Positions 35,058 through 44,605 of a stretch of 64,000 bases of DNA are shown piece by piece. The DNA comes from GCA-003244245 sp963822695. GTDB taxonomy: Bacteria > Actinomycetota > Actinomycetes > Mycobacteriales > Pseudonocardiaceae. A model generated the notes under the pieces. The model did not search any database. It was not told where the DNA came from and was given only the letters and a program-made list of their open reading frames with translations. A program made the position numbers and the translations under genes. The DNA is taken from positions 1-64,000 of the forward strand of contig CAWGJH010000011.1 of the NCBI GenBank assembly GCA_963822695.1. The letters are read 5' to 3'. Position 1 is the stretch's first letter; the number at the start of each line of letters is the position of its first letter.

Positions 35058-37970
35058 TTACGGGCATGGGGGGTGATAGTGCAGATCCTTTGAGACGTAT
35101 TGTTCCCATTTTGCGGGGGTGAGGGTGTTTCTGGTGGTGCCGCAGATCCGCTGGATTGCTTGGTCGATGTTCGTCTCCCACAGTCGAATCGTCCGGTCAT
35201 AACTGTTGCTGGCCAAGGTGTGCCCGTCAGGGCTGAATATCACCGTGTTGATGTAGTTGGTGTGGCCGGTGAGGGGTTGGCCCAGGGGTGTGGGGTGGCG
35301 GGGGTGGGTCACGTTCCACAATCGCACGGTCTGGTCGCCGCCGCTGCTGGCTAGGGTGTTCCCGTCGGGGCTGAATGTCACCGAGCTGACGGTGTTGGTG
35401 TGGCGGATCACGGGTGGGCCCAAGGGTGTGGGGTGGGTGGGGTCGGTCACGTTCCATAGCCGCACGGTCTGGTCGCTGCTGGCGCTGGCCAGGGTGTTCC
35501 CGTCGGGGCTGACCGTCACCGCGCGGACAGTGTTGGTGTGGCCGGTCAGGGGTGGGCCCAGGGGTGTGGGGTGGGTGGCGTCGGTCACGTTCCATAGCCG
35601 CACGGTCTGATCATCGCTGCCGGTAGCCAGGGTGTGCCGATCGGGACTGAACGCCACTGAGGTGACGAAGCTGGTGTGGCCGGTGAGGGGTGGGCCCAGC
35701 GACATGGGGTGGGTGGGGTCGGTCACATTCCATAACCGCACGGTGGTGTCGTCGCTGGCGGTGGCCAGGGTGTGTCCATCGGGGCTGAACGCCACCGCGC
35801 GGACGATGTTGGTGTGACCGGTCAGGGGTGGGCCCAGCGACATGGGGTGGGTGGGGTCGGTCACATTCCATAACCGCACGGTGGTGTCGTCGCTGGCGGT
35901 GGCCAGGGTGTGTCCATCGGGGCTGAACGCCACCGCGCGGACGGCGTTGGTGTAGCCGGTCAGGGGTGGGCCCAGCGACATGGGGTGGGTGGGGTCGATC
36001 ACATTCCATAGCCGCACGGTCTGGTCGGCGCTGGCGCTGGCCAGGGTGTGTCCATCGGAGCTGAACGCCACCGCGTAGACAGTGTTGGTGTGGCCGCTGA
36101 TGAGCGTAGAGGGAATGTTCCATAGCCGGATTGTGTGATCGCTACTGACGGTGGCCAGAGTGTGTCCATCAGGGCTGAACGCCACCGCGTTGACTGAGTT
36201 GGTGTGGCCGGTCAGGGGTGGGCCCAGGGGTGCGGGGTGGGTCGGGTCGGTCACGTTCCACAGCCGCACCGTCTGGTCGTCGCTGCCGCTAGCCAGGAGG
36301 TGCCCATCAGGGCTGAACGCCACCGCGTAGACAGTGCCGTTGGGATCGGTGAGGGGTGGGCCCAGGGGCGCGGGGTGGGTCGGGTCGGTCACGTTCCACA
36401 GCCGCACGGTCTGGTCGACGCTGCCGGTGGCCACGGTGTGCCCATCAGGACTGAACGCCACCGCGGTGACGAAGCTGATGTGGCCGGTCAAGGGTGGGCC
36501 CAGCAACCTGGGGTGGGCGGGGTCGGTTAGGTTCCACAGCCGCACGGTCTGATCGTTGCTACCGGTGGCCAGGGTGTGCCCATCGGGGCTAAACGCCACG
36601 GCGCGGACATGGTTGGTGTGACCGCTGAGAGGTGGGCCCAGAGGTGTGGGATGGGCCGGGTCGGTTAGGTTCCACAGCCGCACCGTCTGATCATCACTGC
36701 CGGTGGCCAGGGTGTGCCCATCAGGGCTAAACGCCACCGCGCGGACATGGTTGGTGTGACCGCTGAGAGGTGGGCCCAGAGGTGTGGGATGGGCCGGGTC
36801 GGTTAGGTTCCACAGCCGCACCGTCTGATCATCACTGCCGGTGGCCAGGGTGTGCCCATCAGGGCTAAACGCCACCGCGCGGACGGCGTTGGTGTGGCCG
36901 GTCAAGGGTGGGCCGAGGGTTGCAGGGTGGCTTGAGTCGGTCACGTTCCACAGGCGCACCGTCTGGTCGTCGCCGCCGGTGGCCAGGGTGTGCCCATCGG
37001 GGCTGAACGCCACCGTATTGATCAAATCGGTGTGACCAGTAAGAGGGGTTGACAAGGGGGTGTTCGCAGCCGTGACCAGGGCCGTATAAAGGTCTAAAGT
37101 CGGTCGCATGCGGTACGCGGTAAGGTCGAGTTGAGCCGCCAGGGACACGTCAATTCCACTCAGCCGGTCCGCTTGCGCGGTGATCTGATTGAAGATGGCA
37201 TTGTCACGCTGCCCAATAGCGTTTCTGTATTGCTGAAAAGCGATAATGCTGGCTGCGATAGCGAGGGCAAGTAGAATGACCAGGCTACTGATCGCACCTC
37301 GCTTGAGCCGCTGGGTTCGATGTTGCTCGCGTACGTCGTTGCCTTCGAGTTCATCTTTGGTGATGCCATGCATAGGCGCTGCGAGAGCGGCTACCTGATC
37401 TCGGAAACGCGCGTTGCGCAGGGTGAGATGGTGCTCGTTTTTGGCCCATGTCATGTCGAGGTACAAAGGTTCCGAGTGGAATACTCCATACAGTGATGGG
37501 TGCACGGCGGTAGAAGCGCCTCGATCGAAGCCGTTCGTTTCCGCGTTCCAGACCCATGCACCGTCGGTAAGGACAGGTAGGATGCTCCCGGACCCCTTCG
37601 TAGCTATCCAGCGCTCGATCTCCTTGCCTACCCAGTCTGAGCGGGCGGCGCCGGGAGAGGCGAGCAGAATGAACCAACGGGACCCATCCAAGGCAGCGCA
37701 GATGCTGGGCCAGAGTGCGGGGCTGACGGCGAGTCCCGTTTTGTCTCTAAACACTTCGAGGGTGCGGCGCTGGTTCCAGGGCTTGGCGAGCCGTTGAAGA
37801 CCATCCTGCAATGCGGGAGCAAAGGCACCATCGGCACTGTGAGAGTAAGAGATGAAAGCAGCGTACCGTTTCGGTGGATCCTTAAATACTGGCGGATCTA
37901 TAGCGGGGAAGGTACTGTTGCCAGGGTGGTGCGCTTCTGGCTGGTCATTGTGATCGACCGCTTCGCTCAC
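35058..37970 (-). CDS. TIR domain - membrane helix - 14xWD40 protein (putative defence/signalling)
   Basis: 970 residues from a GTG at 37970 (AGG six bases before). Residues about 35-175 form a TIR-like domain: 'RYAAFISYSHSADGAF', 'LEVFRDKTGLAVS', 'WFILLASPGAARSDWVGKEI'. The last holds Glu117 at the position of the catalytic Glu of NAD-cleaving TIRs. A single membrane helix lies at about 226-246, with a Gln-rich linker after it. From about 310 to the end are fourteen WD40 repeats ('VAFSPDGHTLATGSDDQTVR'), enough for two seven-blade propellers. TIR effectors linked to sensor domains act in bacterial immunity by NAD depletion or signalling; WD40 propellers would sense a partner. Not part of an operon. 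The immune role is inferred. Confidence 0.9.
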   Translation of the reverse strand: MSEAVDHNDQPEAHHPGNSTFPAIDPPVFKDPPKRYAAFISYSHSADGAFAPALQDGLQRLAKPWNQRRTLEVFRDKTGLAVSPALWPSICAALDGSRWFILLASPGAARSDWVGKEIERWIATKGSGSILPVLTDGAWVWNAETNGFDRGASTAVHPSLYGVFHSEPLYLDMTWAKNEHHLTLRNARFRDQVAALAAPMHGITKDELEGNDVREQHRTQRLKRGAISSLVILLALAIAASIIAFQQYRNAIGQRDNAIFNQITAQADRLSGIDVSLAAQLDLTAYRMRPTLDLYTALVTAANTPLSTPLTGHTDLINTVAFSPDGHTLATGGDDQTVRLWNVTDSSHPATLGPPLTGHTNAVRAVAFSPDGHTLATGSDDQTVRLWNLTDPAHPTPLGPPLSGHTNHVRAVAFSPDGHTLATGSDDQTVRLWNLTDPAHPTPLGPPLSGHTNHVRAVAFSPDGHTLATGSNDQTVRLWNLTDPAHPRLLGPPLTGHISFVTAVAFSPDGHTVATGSVDQTVRLWNVTDPTHPAPLGPPLTDPNGTVYAVAFSPDGHLLASGSDDQTVRLWNVTDPTHPAPLGPPLTGHTNSVNAVAFSPDGHTLATVSSDHTIRLWNIPSTLISGHTNTVYAVAFSSDGHTLASASADQTVRLWNVIDPTHPMSLGPPLTGYTNAVRAVAFSPDGHTLATASDDTTVRLWNVTDPTHPMSLGPPLTGHTNIVRAVAFSPDGHTLATASDDTTVRLWNVTDPTHPMSLGPPLTGHTSFVTSVAFSPDRHTLATGSDDQTVRLWNVTDATHPTPLGPPLTGHTNTVRAVTVSPDGNTLASASSDQTVRLWNVTDPTHPTPLGPPVIRHTNTVSSVTFSPDGNTLASSGGDQTVRLWNVTHPRHPTPLGQPLTGHTNYINTVIFSPDGHTLASNSYDRTIRLWETNIDQAIQRICGTTRNTLTPAKWEQYVSKDLHYHPPCP
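35105..37043 (-). repeat. 138-bp tandem repeats encoding the WD40 blades
   Basis: Fourteen in-frame units with a 46-codon period. Bases 36601-36738 are identical to 36739-36876 base for base, which indicates a recent tandem duplication or ongoing homogenisation. Repeat 7 (about 36060-36180) lacks the usual eight-residue 'HPxxLGPPL' linker, splitting the array 7+7. Confidence 0.85.
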
Positions 37971-38078
37971 GTCTTACCTATCTTCCGGCTTGCAGTGAGG
38001 CAAGCAGTGGTCGGGGTGAGTTGACGACTGCCGAGGAGGGTGTGTGTCATACTCAGGCTGGCAGATGGGTAGCTTCGA

Positions 38079-38590
38079 GTGGCCACCGCACCGGCAGGCT
38101 GGGCCAGCGGTCCAGCCTGGACCGGAAACATCGATGCCAGCGGCCTCACTGCGGTACGCCACCCCGAGGTCCGCGACACCGCCGAATGGGACGACCACGA
38201 CCGACGCGCCCGCGCCGAACTCATGACCCTGGCACGGGGACCTCGCTCGACGCACTCGCCGGACATCTCACCGATCGGGTCTGCCTTGATACCGACCTGT
38301 TCCAGCGACGGTTACTCGCCGCATTGGGTGTCATCATCGACCCCGGCGCGCTGTTATGGACCACCGCACACGGCGACCTGCACTGGGCCAAACCTCCCCA
38401 ACCCAGGTTGCTGGCTGCTCGACTGGGAATCCTAGGGCAGCGCACCGGCTGGCTACGACGCCGCCCTGCTACACGGGTGAGCCTCGTGCAACTCGACATC
38501 GCCGAGCGCGTCTACACCACCTTCGCCGACATCCTCACCGGCCATGACGGCACGTGGCGGCGGGCCAGTCGTCCAGGTCGGCCGGGAGGC
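38079..38590 (+). pseudogene. Aminoglycoside phosphotransferase-family relic with frameshifts
   Basis: Fragments of one kinase fold appear in different frames. The N-terminal piece is 'WTGNIDASGLTAVRHPEVRD'. A middle piece reads 'LDALAGHLTDRVCLDTDLFQ' and 'ALLWTTAHGDLHWA', which has the catalytic HGDLH motif. A further frame holds 'GCWLLDWES', which has the metal-binding D in LLDWE. At least two frameshifts and a missing C-terminus mark it as non-functional. It lies between the TIR-WD40 gene and the metallophosphoesterase operon. Confidence 0.6.
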
Positions 38591-38833
38591 GGTGGCAAGT
38601 CCACCCAGCCGTGTACCAACTCGGCAAGCTCGACTGCCACCAAGTCCACCCGATCGTGGTAGGGGCCTAGACGTATTTACCGGGCGTTATTCCTCCTCTT
38701 TTACTGTGGTTGCTGGTTTAGCCGGTGGGCCGAAAAAGACGTCGTGATGCCGAAACTGCGGGCGTGCTCGGACAGCCGTGGGAGGTCTTCCATACCCGGC
38801 TGCCCCGGCATGCCCACCATCGAGGAGGACACG

Positions 38834-40411
38834 TTGCCTGACATCCGCTACGTCTGCCTTTCCGACCTTCACTTCGGCGCTGAGAATAGCATCATGAGCC
38901 GCCTGGTGAAGGACGACGTCACCGTCGACCCGACCACCACCAGTTCGGTGGTCAACGGGTTGGTGGCGGCGCTTACCACCCTGATCGAGGCTAACGAGGA
39001 CAAGACCCGCAAGCCAATCCTGATCCTGAACGGCGACATCCTGGAACTGGCCCTGGCCAGCGACAATGTAGCCCTCATGGTCTTCGAGTTGTTCCTTGAC
39101 CGGATCTTCCCGCCTCTCGGGGAACCCTTGTTCGACCACACAATCTTGTACCAGGTAGGCAATCACGACCATCATTTATGGGAAACGGCCCGGGAGCTGC
39201 AGTACGCTAACCTCCTGAAGGAGCTCGGCCCGGACGCGCCGCTCCCGATCCCGTGGCATACCACCAAGCTGTATTACCAGGAAGACACCCGACCAGTGCA
39301 GTCGGAGCTGCTCGAACAAGTGGCCCGGAGGCGACCCCACCGCGACGGGATCAACGTCCGAGTGTCCTACCCCAACATGGGCATCCGCTCCGAGGACGGG
39401 CGGACGTCGATTGTGTTCCACCACGGCCATTTCGTGGAATCGATGTACCATCTCATGACCACCTTGAAGACCCTCATCTTCCCCGGACGTTCGCTGCCCA
39501 CCGAGGTGTGGGACATTGAAGCCGAGAACTTCGCCTGGATCGACTTCTTCTGGTCGACGCTCGGCCGCTCCGGCCAGGTCGGGGAAGACGTCGGTCTCAT
39601 CTACGACATGCTGCAGTCGGATGAGGCTATCCACAAGCTGGTCGGCAATCTGGCCGCTGGAATCACCGCCACGTCAACTAAGAAGGGCGTCCTGGCGTCG
39701 TTCCGCTGGTTGATTCGGCCTATCGTCACCAAGGCACTCACGATGGCCGTCTGCCGGATCGCCGCCCGCGAACGGAAGATCCCCAAGACGGCCCTCAGCC
39801 GTGACGCCGAAACCGGCCTCATGGCATACCTGAGCGGTCCGCTGATCAAGCAGTTGGCCAGCGAAGCTCCGCATCAGGACGGACAGTTGCCGGAGCAGGT
39901 GAAGTTCGTCTTCGGACACACCCACAAGCCCTTCGTCGGCACCCGGGTTGTGCCGGGGCTGGCCAACCCCGTGCGGATCTTCAACACCGGAGGGTGGGTG
40001 GTCGACACGCTCGAAGTCGAGCCACTGCACGGGGCCAACATGGTACTGATCGACGAGAACCTCGAGGTGGCCTGCGTCCGACTGTATAACCAGGCCGCCG
40101 ACGCGGCGGCCTATCGAGTCAAGCTTGACGACGGCCTACCGGCGGAGCAGGGCCCATTTTACGAGCGCCTTTCCGGTCTGATTCGACCCGATGACGACCA
40201 GTGGAGGAGCTTTTCGGCAGCCGTGGCAGAACTGGTCACCGAAAGGGAGAAGGGGCTGGACACGATCATTGCGAACGCCGGCCAGCCCCGCCCCTCAGGG
40301 TCACCCACCGCCCCTTCCCTACCGCCACCACCTCCGATCCCGCAAATACCATCAGCGAGGCTCGCCCGTGACACTGACTGCGGCATCCACCAGGCAGCGA
40401 GGGCTAGTTGA
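38834..40411 (+). CDS. Calcineurin-like metallophosphoesterase
   Basis: The TTG at 38834 is chosen because GAGGAGG lies five bases before it and the family motif follows at once ('MPDIRYVCLSDLHFG'); product 525 residues. All metal-binding blocks are present: DLHFG, 'LILNGDILEL', 'YQVGNHDHHLW', 'SIVFHHGHFVE' and 'FVFGHTHKPF'. A large insert with possible membrane-associated helices ('GVLASFRWLIRPIVTKAL') separates the last two. It is the first gene of a coupled operon with an epimerase and an alpha/beta hydrolase. The substrate could be a phospho-lipid or nucleotide; the partners suggest lipid or sterol-like metabolism. Confidence 0.88.
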   Translation: MPDIRYVCLSDLHFGAENSIMSRLVKDDVTVDPTTTSSVVNGLVAALTTLIEANEDKTRKPILILNGDILELALASDNVALMVFELFLDRIFPPLGEPLFDHTILYQVGNHDHHLWETARELQYANLLKELGPDAPLPIPWHTTKLYYQEDTRPVQSELLEQVARRRPHRDGINVRVSYPNMGIRSEDGRTSIVFHHGHFVESMYHLMTTLKTLIFPGRSLPTEVWDIEAENFAWIDFFWSTLGRSGQVGEDVGLIYDMLQSDEAIHKLVGNLAAGITATSTKKGVLASFRWLIRPIVTKALTMAVCRIAARERKIPKTALSRDAETGLMAYLSGPLIKQLASEAPHQDGQLPEQVKFVFGHTHKPFVGTRVVPGLANPVRIFNTGGWVVDTLEVEPLHGANMVLIDENLEVACVRLYNQAADAAAYRVKLDDGLPAEQGPFYERLSGLIRPDDDQWRSFSAAVAELVTEREKGLDTIIANAGQPRPSGSPTAPSLPPPPPIPQIPSARLARDTDCGIHQAARAS

Positions 40412-41394
40412 CCTCGACGGCGTTTGTCACCGGAGGATCCGGGTTCGTCGGCGGAGCGCTGGTCCGACGCCTCGTTGCAGACGGCTGGGCGGTGCGGGCA
40501 CTGGCCCGTTCGGACGGCGCCGCCACCAAGGTGGCCGCCGCTGGGGCAACACCAATTCGCGGTCGCCTCGAGGACTTACCAAGCCTCGTGGACCAGTTAC
40601 GGGCCTCTGATGTGACCTTCCATAGCGCCGCCTGCACTGCCGAATGGGACCGGCCCGAGGTATTCGAGCGGGTCAATGTCGAGGGGACCAAAGCGATTCT
40701 CGAGGCGTGCCGCCGGGCAGGCGTGCACCGATTTGTGCACGTGAGCAGCGAGGCAGCCCTCATGGCTGGCCAGCCGCTCGTCAACGTCAACGAGGACGCC
40801 CCGCTGCGGCCCGATTCCAAGGTCCCCTACTGCGCCACCAAGGCCCGTGCCGAGCAGGTGGTGATGGATGCCAACGGGAAAGGTGATCTGGAAACCGTTA
40901 TCGTCCGGCCCCGACTGGTCTGGGGACGGGGCGACACGACCATGCTGCCGCCGCTGATGGCCGCCATCCGCGCCGGCCGATTTCGTTGGGTCGACAGCGG
41001 GCGGAATCTGACCGCCACGACCCACGTCGACAACGCTGTTGAAGGTCTCGTCCGGGCAGCGGTGTCGGAGCGCGCCGGTCGGGTGTGGTTCGTGACCGAC
41101 GGCGAGCCGTTGCCGTTGCGTGAGTTCATCACCGATCTGGTCGCTACGCAGGGCGTCACCATACCTGATAAATCGGTTCCCGCACTGATGGCACGGTCCG
41201 GGGCAGCGATCATGGAAACCGCATGGCGGGCTTTTCACTTCGGGGGAACGCCACCCCTCACGCGTTTCGCGGTGTGGCTCTCGGCGCTCGAAGTCACGAT
41301 CGACATCTCCCGGGCCCGGGAAGAGCTGCGCTACCGGCCCGTTACGGAACGGGCGAGGGGTCTAGCCGAGCTTTCGGGAACAGAAGCCACATGA
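40408..41394 (+). CDS. NAD-dependent epimerase/dehydratase (extended SDR)
   Basis: 328 residues from a TTG at 40408 that overlaps the upstream stop. The Rossmann glycine motif is 'VTGGSGFVGGALVRRL' at 6-21. 'VHVSSEAAL' and 'YCATKARAE' give the SDR Ser and YxxxK catalytic residues, and 'VIVRPRLVWGRGDTTMLPPL' is typical of the 3-beta-hydroxysteroid dehydrogenase-like branch. It probably oxidises or epimerises a sterol, sugar or isoprenoid-derived alcohol with NAD(P). Its stop overlaps the leader of the next gene. Co-transcription with a metallophosphoesterase and a hydrolase argues for a single small pathway. Confidence 0.88.
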   Translation: MTSTAFVTGGSGFVGGALVRRLVADGWAVRALARSDGAATKVAAAGATPIRGRLEDLPSLVDQLRASDVTFHSAACTAEWDRPEVFERVNVEGTKAILEACRRAGVHRFVHVSSEAALMAGQPLVNVNEDAPLRPDSKVPYCATKARAEQVVMDANGKGDLETVIVRPRLVWGRGDTTMLPPLMAAIRAGRFRWVDSGRNLTATTHVDNAVEGLVRAAVSERAGRVWFVTDGEPLPLREFITDLVATQGVTIPDKSVPALMARSGAAIMETAWRAFHFGGTPPLTRFAVWLSALEVTIDISRAREELRYRPVTERARGLAELSGTEAT

Positions 41395-41474
41395 GTGGGG
41401 CAGCACCACCACCCGGCCTCCCTCATCACCCAACTTCACACCAAGTTAAGCCGGACCCAATAAGGAGCCTTGCC

Positions 41475-42626
41475 GTGCAACGTGAAATCCCGCTGTACAC
41501 CCTCGACGGAGTCAAGGACGCCGAGGTCAGCACCCATTACATCTACACCGAGGACAAACTCGGCCTCTCTGCCCTCCGCTTCCAGCGGGGCGGGGCGGGC
41601 GAGGCCATCCTCATCATCCACGGCCTGACCACCTCGAGTGACATGTTCATCATGCCGGAGCACTACAACCTAGTCAGCTACCTGCTCGACCACGGTTACC
41701 GCGATGTATGGTGCCTCGACTACCGCATGAGCAACCGCCATTCGTACAACCTGTTCAAGCACCGCTTCACCATGGACGACGTGGCCCTGTACGACTACAA
41801 GCCGACACTCGCCTTGATGCGCAAACACATCGGCGACAAGCCCATCCACGTGATCAGCCACTGCCTGGGCGCCAACAGCTTCACAATGGCGCTGTTCGCC
41901 AAGGTCGTCGACGGCGTGTCCAGCGTGATCGCCAACAGCGTAGGGCTGACGCCACGAGTGCCGACATGGTCGAACGTGAAGCTGTGCCTAGCACCCAACA
42001 CGATCGAGTACGTGCTCGGCGTGCCCTACCTGAACCCGGTCTGGGACGACGACCCAGGACTTACCCGGGGGAAGATGTTCGCCAAGCTGGTGGACCTGTT
42101 CCATCACGAGTGCGACGTCCCTGCCTGCCACATGCTAAGCCTCCTGTGGGGCACTGGCCGGCCGGCGCTGTACAACCACAAGAACATAGCGGACGTCACC
42201 CACCGCCGAGGCGGTGACCTATACGGGGCGACCAGCATGAACTACTACCGACACATCCGAAAAATGGTGAAAGCGGGGCGGGCAGTTAAGTACTCCGACC
42301 ATCCACGGTACGCTGCCCTCCCCGACGACTACTTCTCCCACGCCCAGGAGATCGAGACACCAGTGCTATTTATGACCGGTGACGAGAACCGAGTATTCAG
42401 CAACTCCAACATCGTCTGCTATGAGCAACTTCAGGGCATCGTGCCGGGGCGTCATGAGCTGCATGTGTTCCCCGAGTATGGCCATCAGGACCCGTTTATG
42501 GGCGACCGGGTCGACCGAGACATCTTCCCGCGGTTGTTGGAGTTCATCGAGAAACACCGCACCGCCGAAGCTCAACGCTTTGATCCCGACCCGGTCAGCG
42601 CGCCAGGTAGCCGCCGTTCAGGTTGA
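41475..42626 (+). CDS. Alpha/beta-fold hydrolase with Cys at the nucleophile position
   Basis: The GTG at 41475 has AAGGAG seven bases upstream and is preferred over the ATG at 41391 that overlaps the previous stop; product 383 residues. The oxyanion 'ILIIHGLTTSS' and C-terminal 'VFPEYGHQDPFMG' with the catalytic His are clear. The nucleophile elbow reads 'HVISHCLGANSF', with Cys where most hydrolases have Ser. This variant occurs in hydrolases paired with GMC oxidoreductases and in dienelactone hydrolase-like enzymes. It is the third gene of the metallophosphoesterase-epimerase operon. Substrate unknown. Confidence 0.87.
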   Translation: MQREIPLYTLDGVKDAEVSTHYIYTEDKLGLSALRFQRGGAGEAILIIHGLTTSSDMFIMPEHYNLVSYLLDHGYRDVWCLDYRMSNRHSYNLFKHRFTMDDVALYDYKPTLALMRKHIGDKPIHVISHCLGANSFTMALFAKVVDGVSSVIANSVGLTPRVPTWSNVKLCLAPNTIEYVLGVPYLNPVWDDDPGLTRGKMFAKLVDLFHHECDVPACHMLSLLWGTGRPALYNHKNIADVTHRRGGDLYGATSMNYYRHIRKMVKAGRAVKYSDHPRYAALPDDYFSHAQEIETPVLFMTGDENRVFSNSNIVCYEQLQGIVPGRHELHVFPEYGHQDPFMGDRVDRDIFPRLLEFIEKHRTAEAQRFDPDPVSAPGSRRSG

Positions 42627-42699
42627 CCGCAGCGACCAGTGCGCCCTCGGCGATGATTGTGCTGCGCCCCCGCCTTGAGAGATCGACAGGTGGGGTGGT

Positions 42700-44397
42700 G
42701 TGCTGGTCGGCGTGCCGCCGATGAACCACCTGCCGCGAGCGCCGGAGCAGCCGTCGACATCCCCGTCGGCCCCCCCAGCAGAACTGTCGGGTCAGGCATT
42801 GGCTCGCGCGTCGGGGTCGATGGCCGTGGCCACGGTGATCAGCCGGGTGACGGGACTGGTGGCCAGACTGCTGCTAGCCGCAGCACTGGGGTTCGGGGTG
42901 CTCAACGACTCCTACAATATCGCCAACGAGTTGCCGAACATGGTCTATGAGCTGCTGCTGGGCGGGGTGTTGTCCAGCGTGGCGATCCCGGTGCTGGTCC
43001 GCGCCCAACGCACCGATCCCGACGGCGGGCACGCCTATACCCAGCGGCTGCTCACGATGGGCACGGTCGCCCTGGTGGTGGGCACGGTCGGTGCGGTGGC
43101 CGCGGCACCGCTGCTGATCCGGCTGTCGGTGACCAGCGGTCCGCACGCCAGCCGTGCGCTGGCCACGGCATTCGCCTACCTGCTGCTGCCGGAGATCCTG
43201 TTTTACGGGCTGGCCGCGCTGATGGGAGCAGTACTCAACAGCCGCGGTGTGTTCGGGCCGCCCGCGTGGGCACCGGTGGCCAACAACCTGGTGCTCATCG
43301 CGATGATCGGGGCTTACGCGATCACTCCTGGCCGGATCAGCCTGCACCCCAGCCTGATGGGCGACGCCAAGCTGTGGGTCCTCGGAGTAGGCACCACGCT
43401 GGGGATCGTCGTGCAGGCGGCGGTGCTGCTGCCGGCGCTGCGCCGGTCGGGGTTTCGATGGCGCTGGCGTTGGGGCTGGGATCCGCGGCTGTCATCGTTC
43501 GGTGGGCTGGCTGGCTGGGTGTTCCTCTACGTGCTGGCCGGCCAGATCGGGCTGATCATCACCTACCGGATCGCCGGTGCCACCGCCAGCGGTGGCGTGT
43601 CAACCTACGCGTATGCCTGGACGTTGCTGATCGTGCCCTACGGCGTGCTGGGCAACTCTGTGTTGACCGCGCTGATGCCCCGGATCAGCCGAGCCACCGC
43701 CGACGGGAAGATCAACGACGTGGTCGCCGACCTGTCCCTGGGGACCCGGATGTCGGCACTGCTGCTGCTGCCGATCTCGGCCCTGCTCACCGTGGCCGGG
43801 GACCAGATCGCCACCGTGCTGTTCTCCTACGGCCACTCCGACCTCGTCCAGGCCGACCGCCTCGGCCATACCCTGGCCGCGTCGGCGTTCGGCCTGCTGC
43901 CCTACGCCGTGGTGCTGTTACAGCTCCGGGTGTTCTACGCGCTGGGCGATGCCCGCACCCCGACGGTGCTCATGGCGTTGATGGTTGCCGGGAAGATCAT
44001 CCTGTCGCTCGCCGCGGCGGTCCTGCTGAGTCCCCAGCAGGTCGTCATCGGGCTCGCCGCGGCCAACTCGGCCTCCTTCGTCGTCGGCGCCGCCGCTGGC
44101 CAGGTGTGGCTGTGGCGCCGACTGGGGCACCAGCTGGGCCGCCGGCAGACCCGGTTGGTGGCGGGCACGGTGGCACGCATCACGGTGGCTGCGGCAGCCG
44201 CCGCAGCCACTGGGTTGGCCGTCCTGCGCCTGGGTCACCTCGCCATGCCCTACGCGCCGCCCCCGCTGCGCGCTGCCGCCGAACTCGCCGCCGCTACCGT
44301 GCTGGGCGGTGCCGTCCTGCTCGTCACGCTGCGCGCCCTGCGCGTCTCCGAACTTCAGGTTGTGCGCCGCCGTGCCGCTGGCCTGCTTCGCCGTTGA
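42700..44397 (+). CDS. murJ: MurJ-like lipid II flippase (MviN family)
   Basis: 565 residues from a GTG at 42700 (ATG at 42721 is an alternative) with about fourteen membrane helices. The MviN signature region is 'ATVISRVTGLVARLLLAAAL' and 'YNIANELPNMVYELLLGGVL'. The first-loop Arg residues needed for lipid II transport in MurJ are in place. It should flip lipid-linked peptidoglycan precursor across the cytoplasmic membrane. Unlike the mycobacterial copy it has no C-terminal pseudokinase, and it lies away from the chromosomal murJ neighbourhood (no trx or parA nearby). It may therefore be a second, specialised MurJ. Confidence 0.88.
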   Translation: MLVGVPPMNHLPRAPEQPSTSPSAPPAELSGQALARASGSMAVATVISRVTGLVARLLLAAALGFGVLNDSYNIANELPNMVYELLLGGVLSSVAIPVLVRAQRTDPDGGHAYTQRLLTMGTVALVVGTVGAVAAAPLLIRLSVTSGPHASRALATAFAYLLLPEILFYGLAALMGAVLNSRGVFGPPAWAPVANNLVLIAMIGAYAITPGRISLHPSLMGDAKLWVLGVGTTLGIVVQAAVLLPALRRSGFRWRWRWGWDPRLSSFGGLAGWVFLYVLAGQIGLIITYRIAGATASGGVSTYAYAWTLLIVPYGVLGNSVLTALMPRISRATADGKINDVVADLSLGTRMSALLLLPISALLTVAGDQIATVLFSYGHSDLVQADRLGHTLAASAFGLLPYAVVLLQLRVFYALGDARTPTVLMALMVAGKIILSLAAAVLLSPQQVVIGLAAANSASFVVGAAAGQVWLWRRLGHQLGRRQTRLVAGTVARITVAAAAAAATGLAVLRLGHLAMPYAPPPLRAAAELAAATVLGGAVLLVTLRALRVSELQVVRRRAAGLLRR

Positions 44398-44605
44398 GCC
44401 CCGTCCATTCGGACGTGTGCCAGTGCGGATCGTGGTGGGGTGGGAGATGGAATTCGACAGGGGCGACACCATTTCTCACCGGCGCCCCCGAAAATTCTCG
44501 TCGATTATCCCCCGACCGTCCACACTGGATAATTACCGACTTCACTCCACGGGCGTCTATGCTACGTGTTTAAAAATCATGGACAGTGGAAGAGAGTGAC
44601 AGACG

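Noticed and set aside
35105..37043. CRISPR or satellite DNA
   Set aside because: The 138-bp period is in frame and encodes WD40 blades; no unique spacers.
38687..39175. Minus-strand 162-codon frame over the start of the metallophosphoesterase gene
   Set aside because: The plus strand carries all metal-binding motifs of the esterase; the other frame is a shadow.
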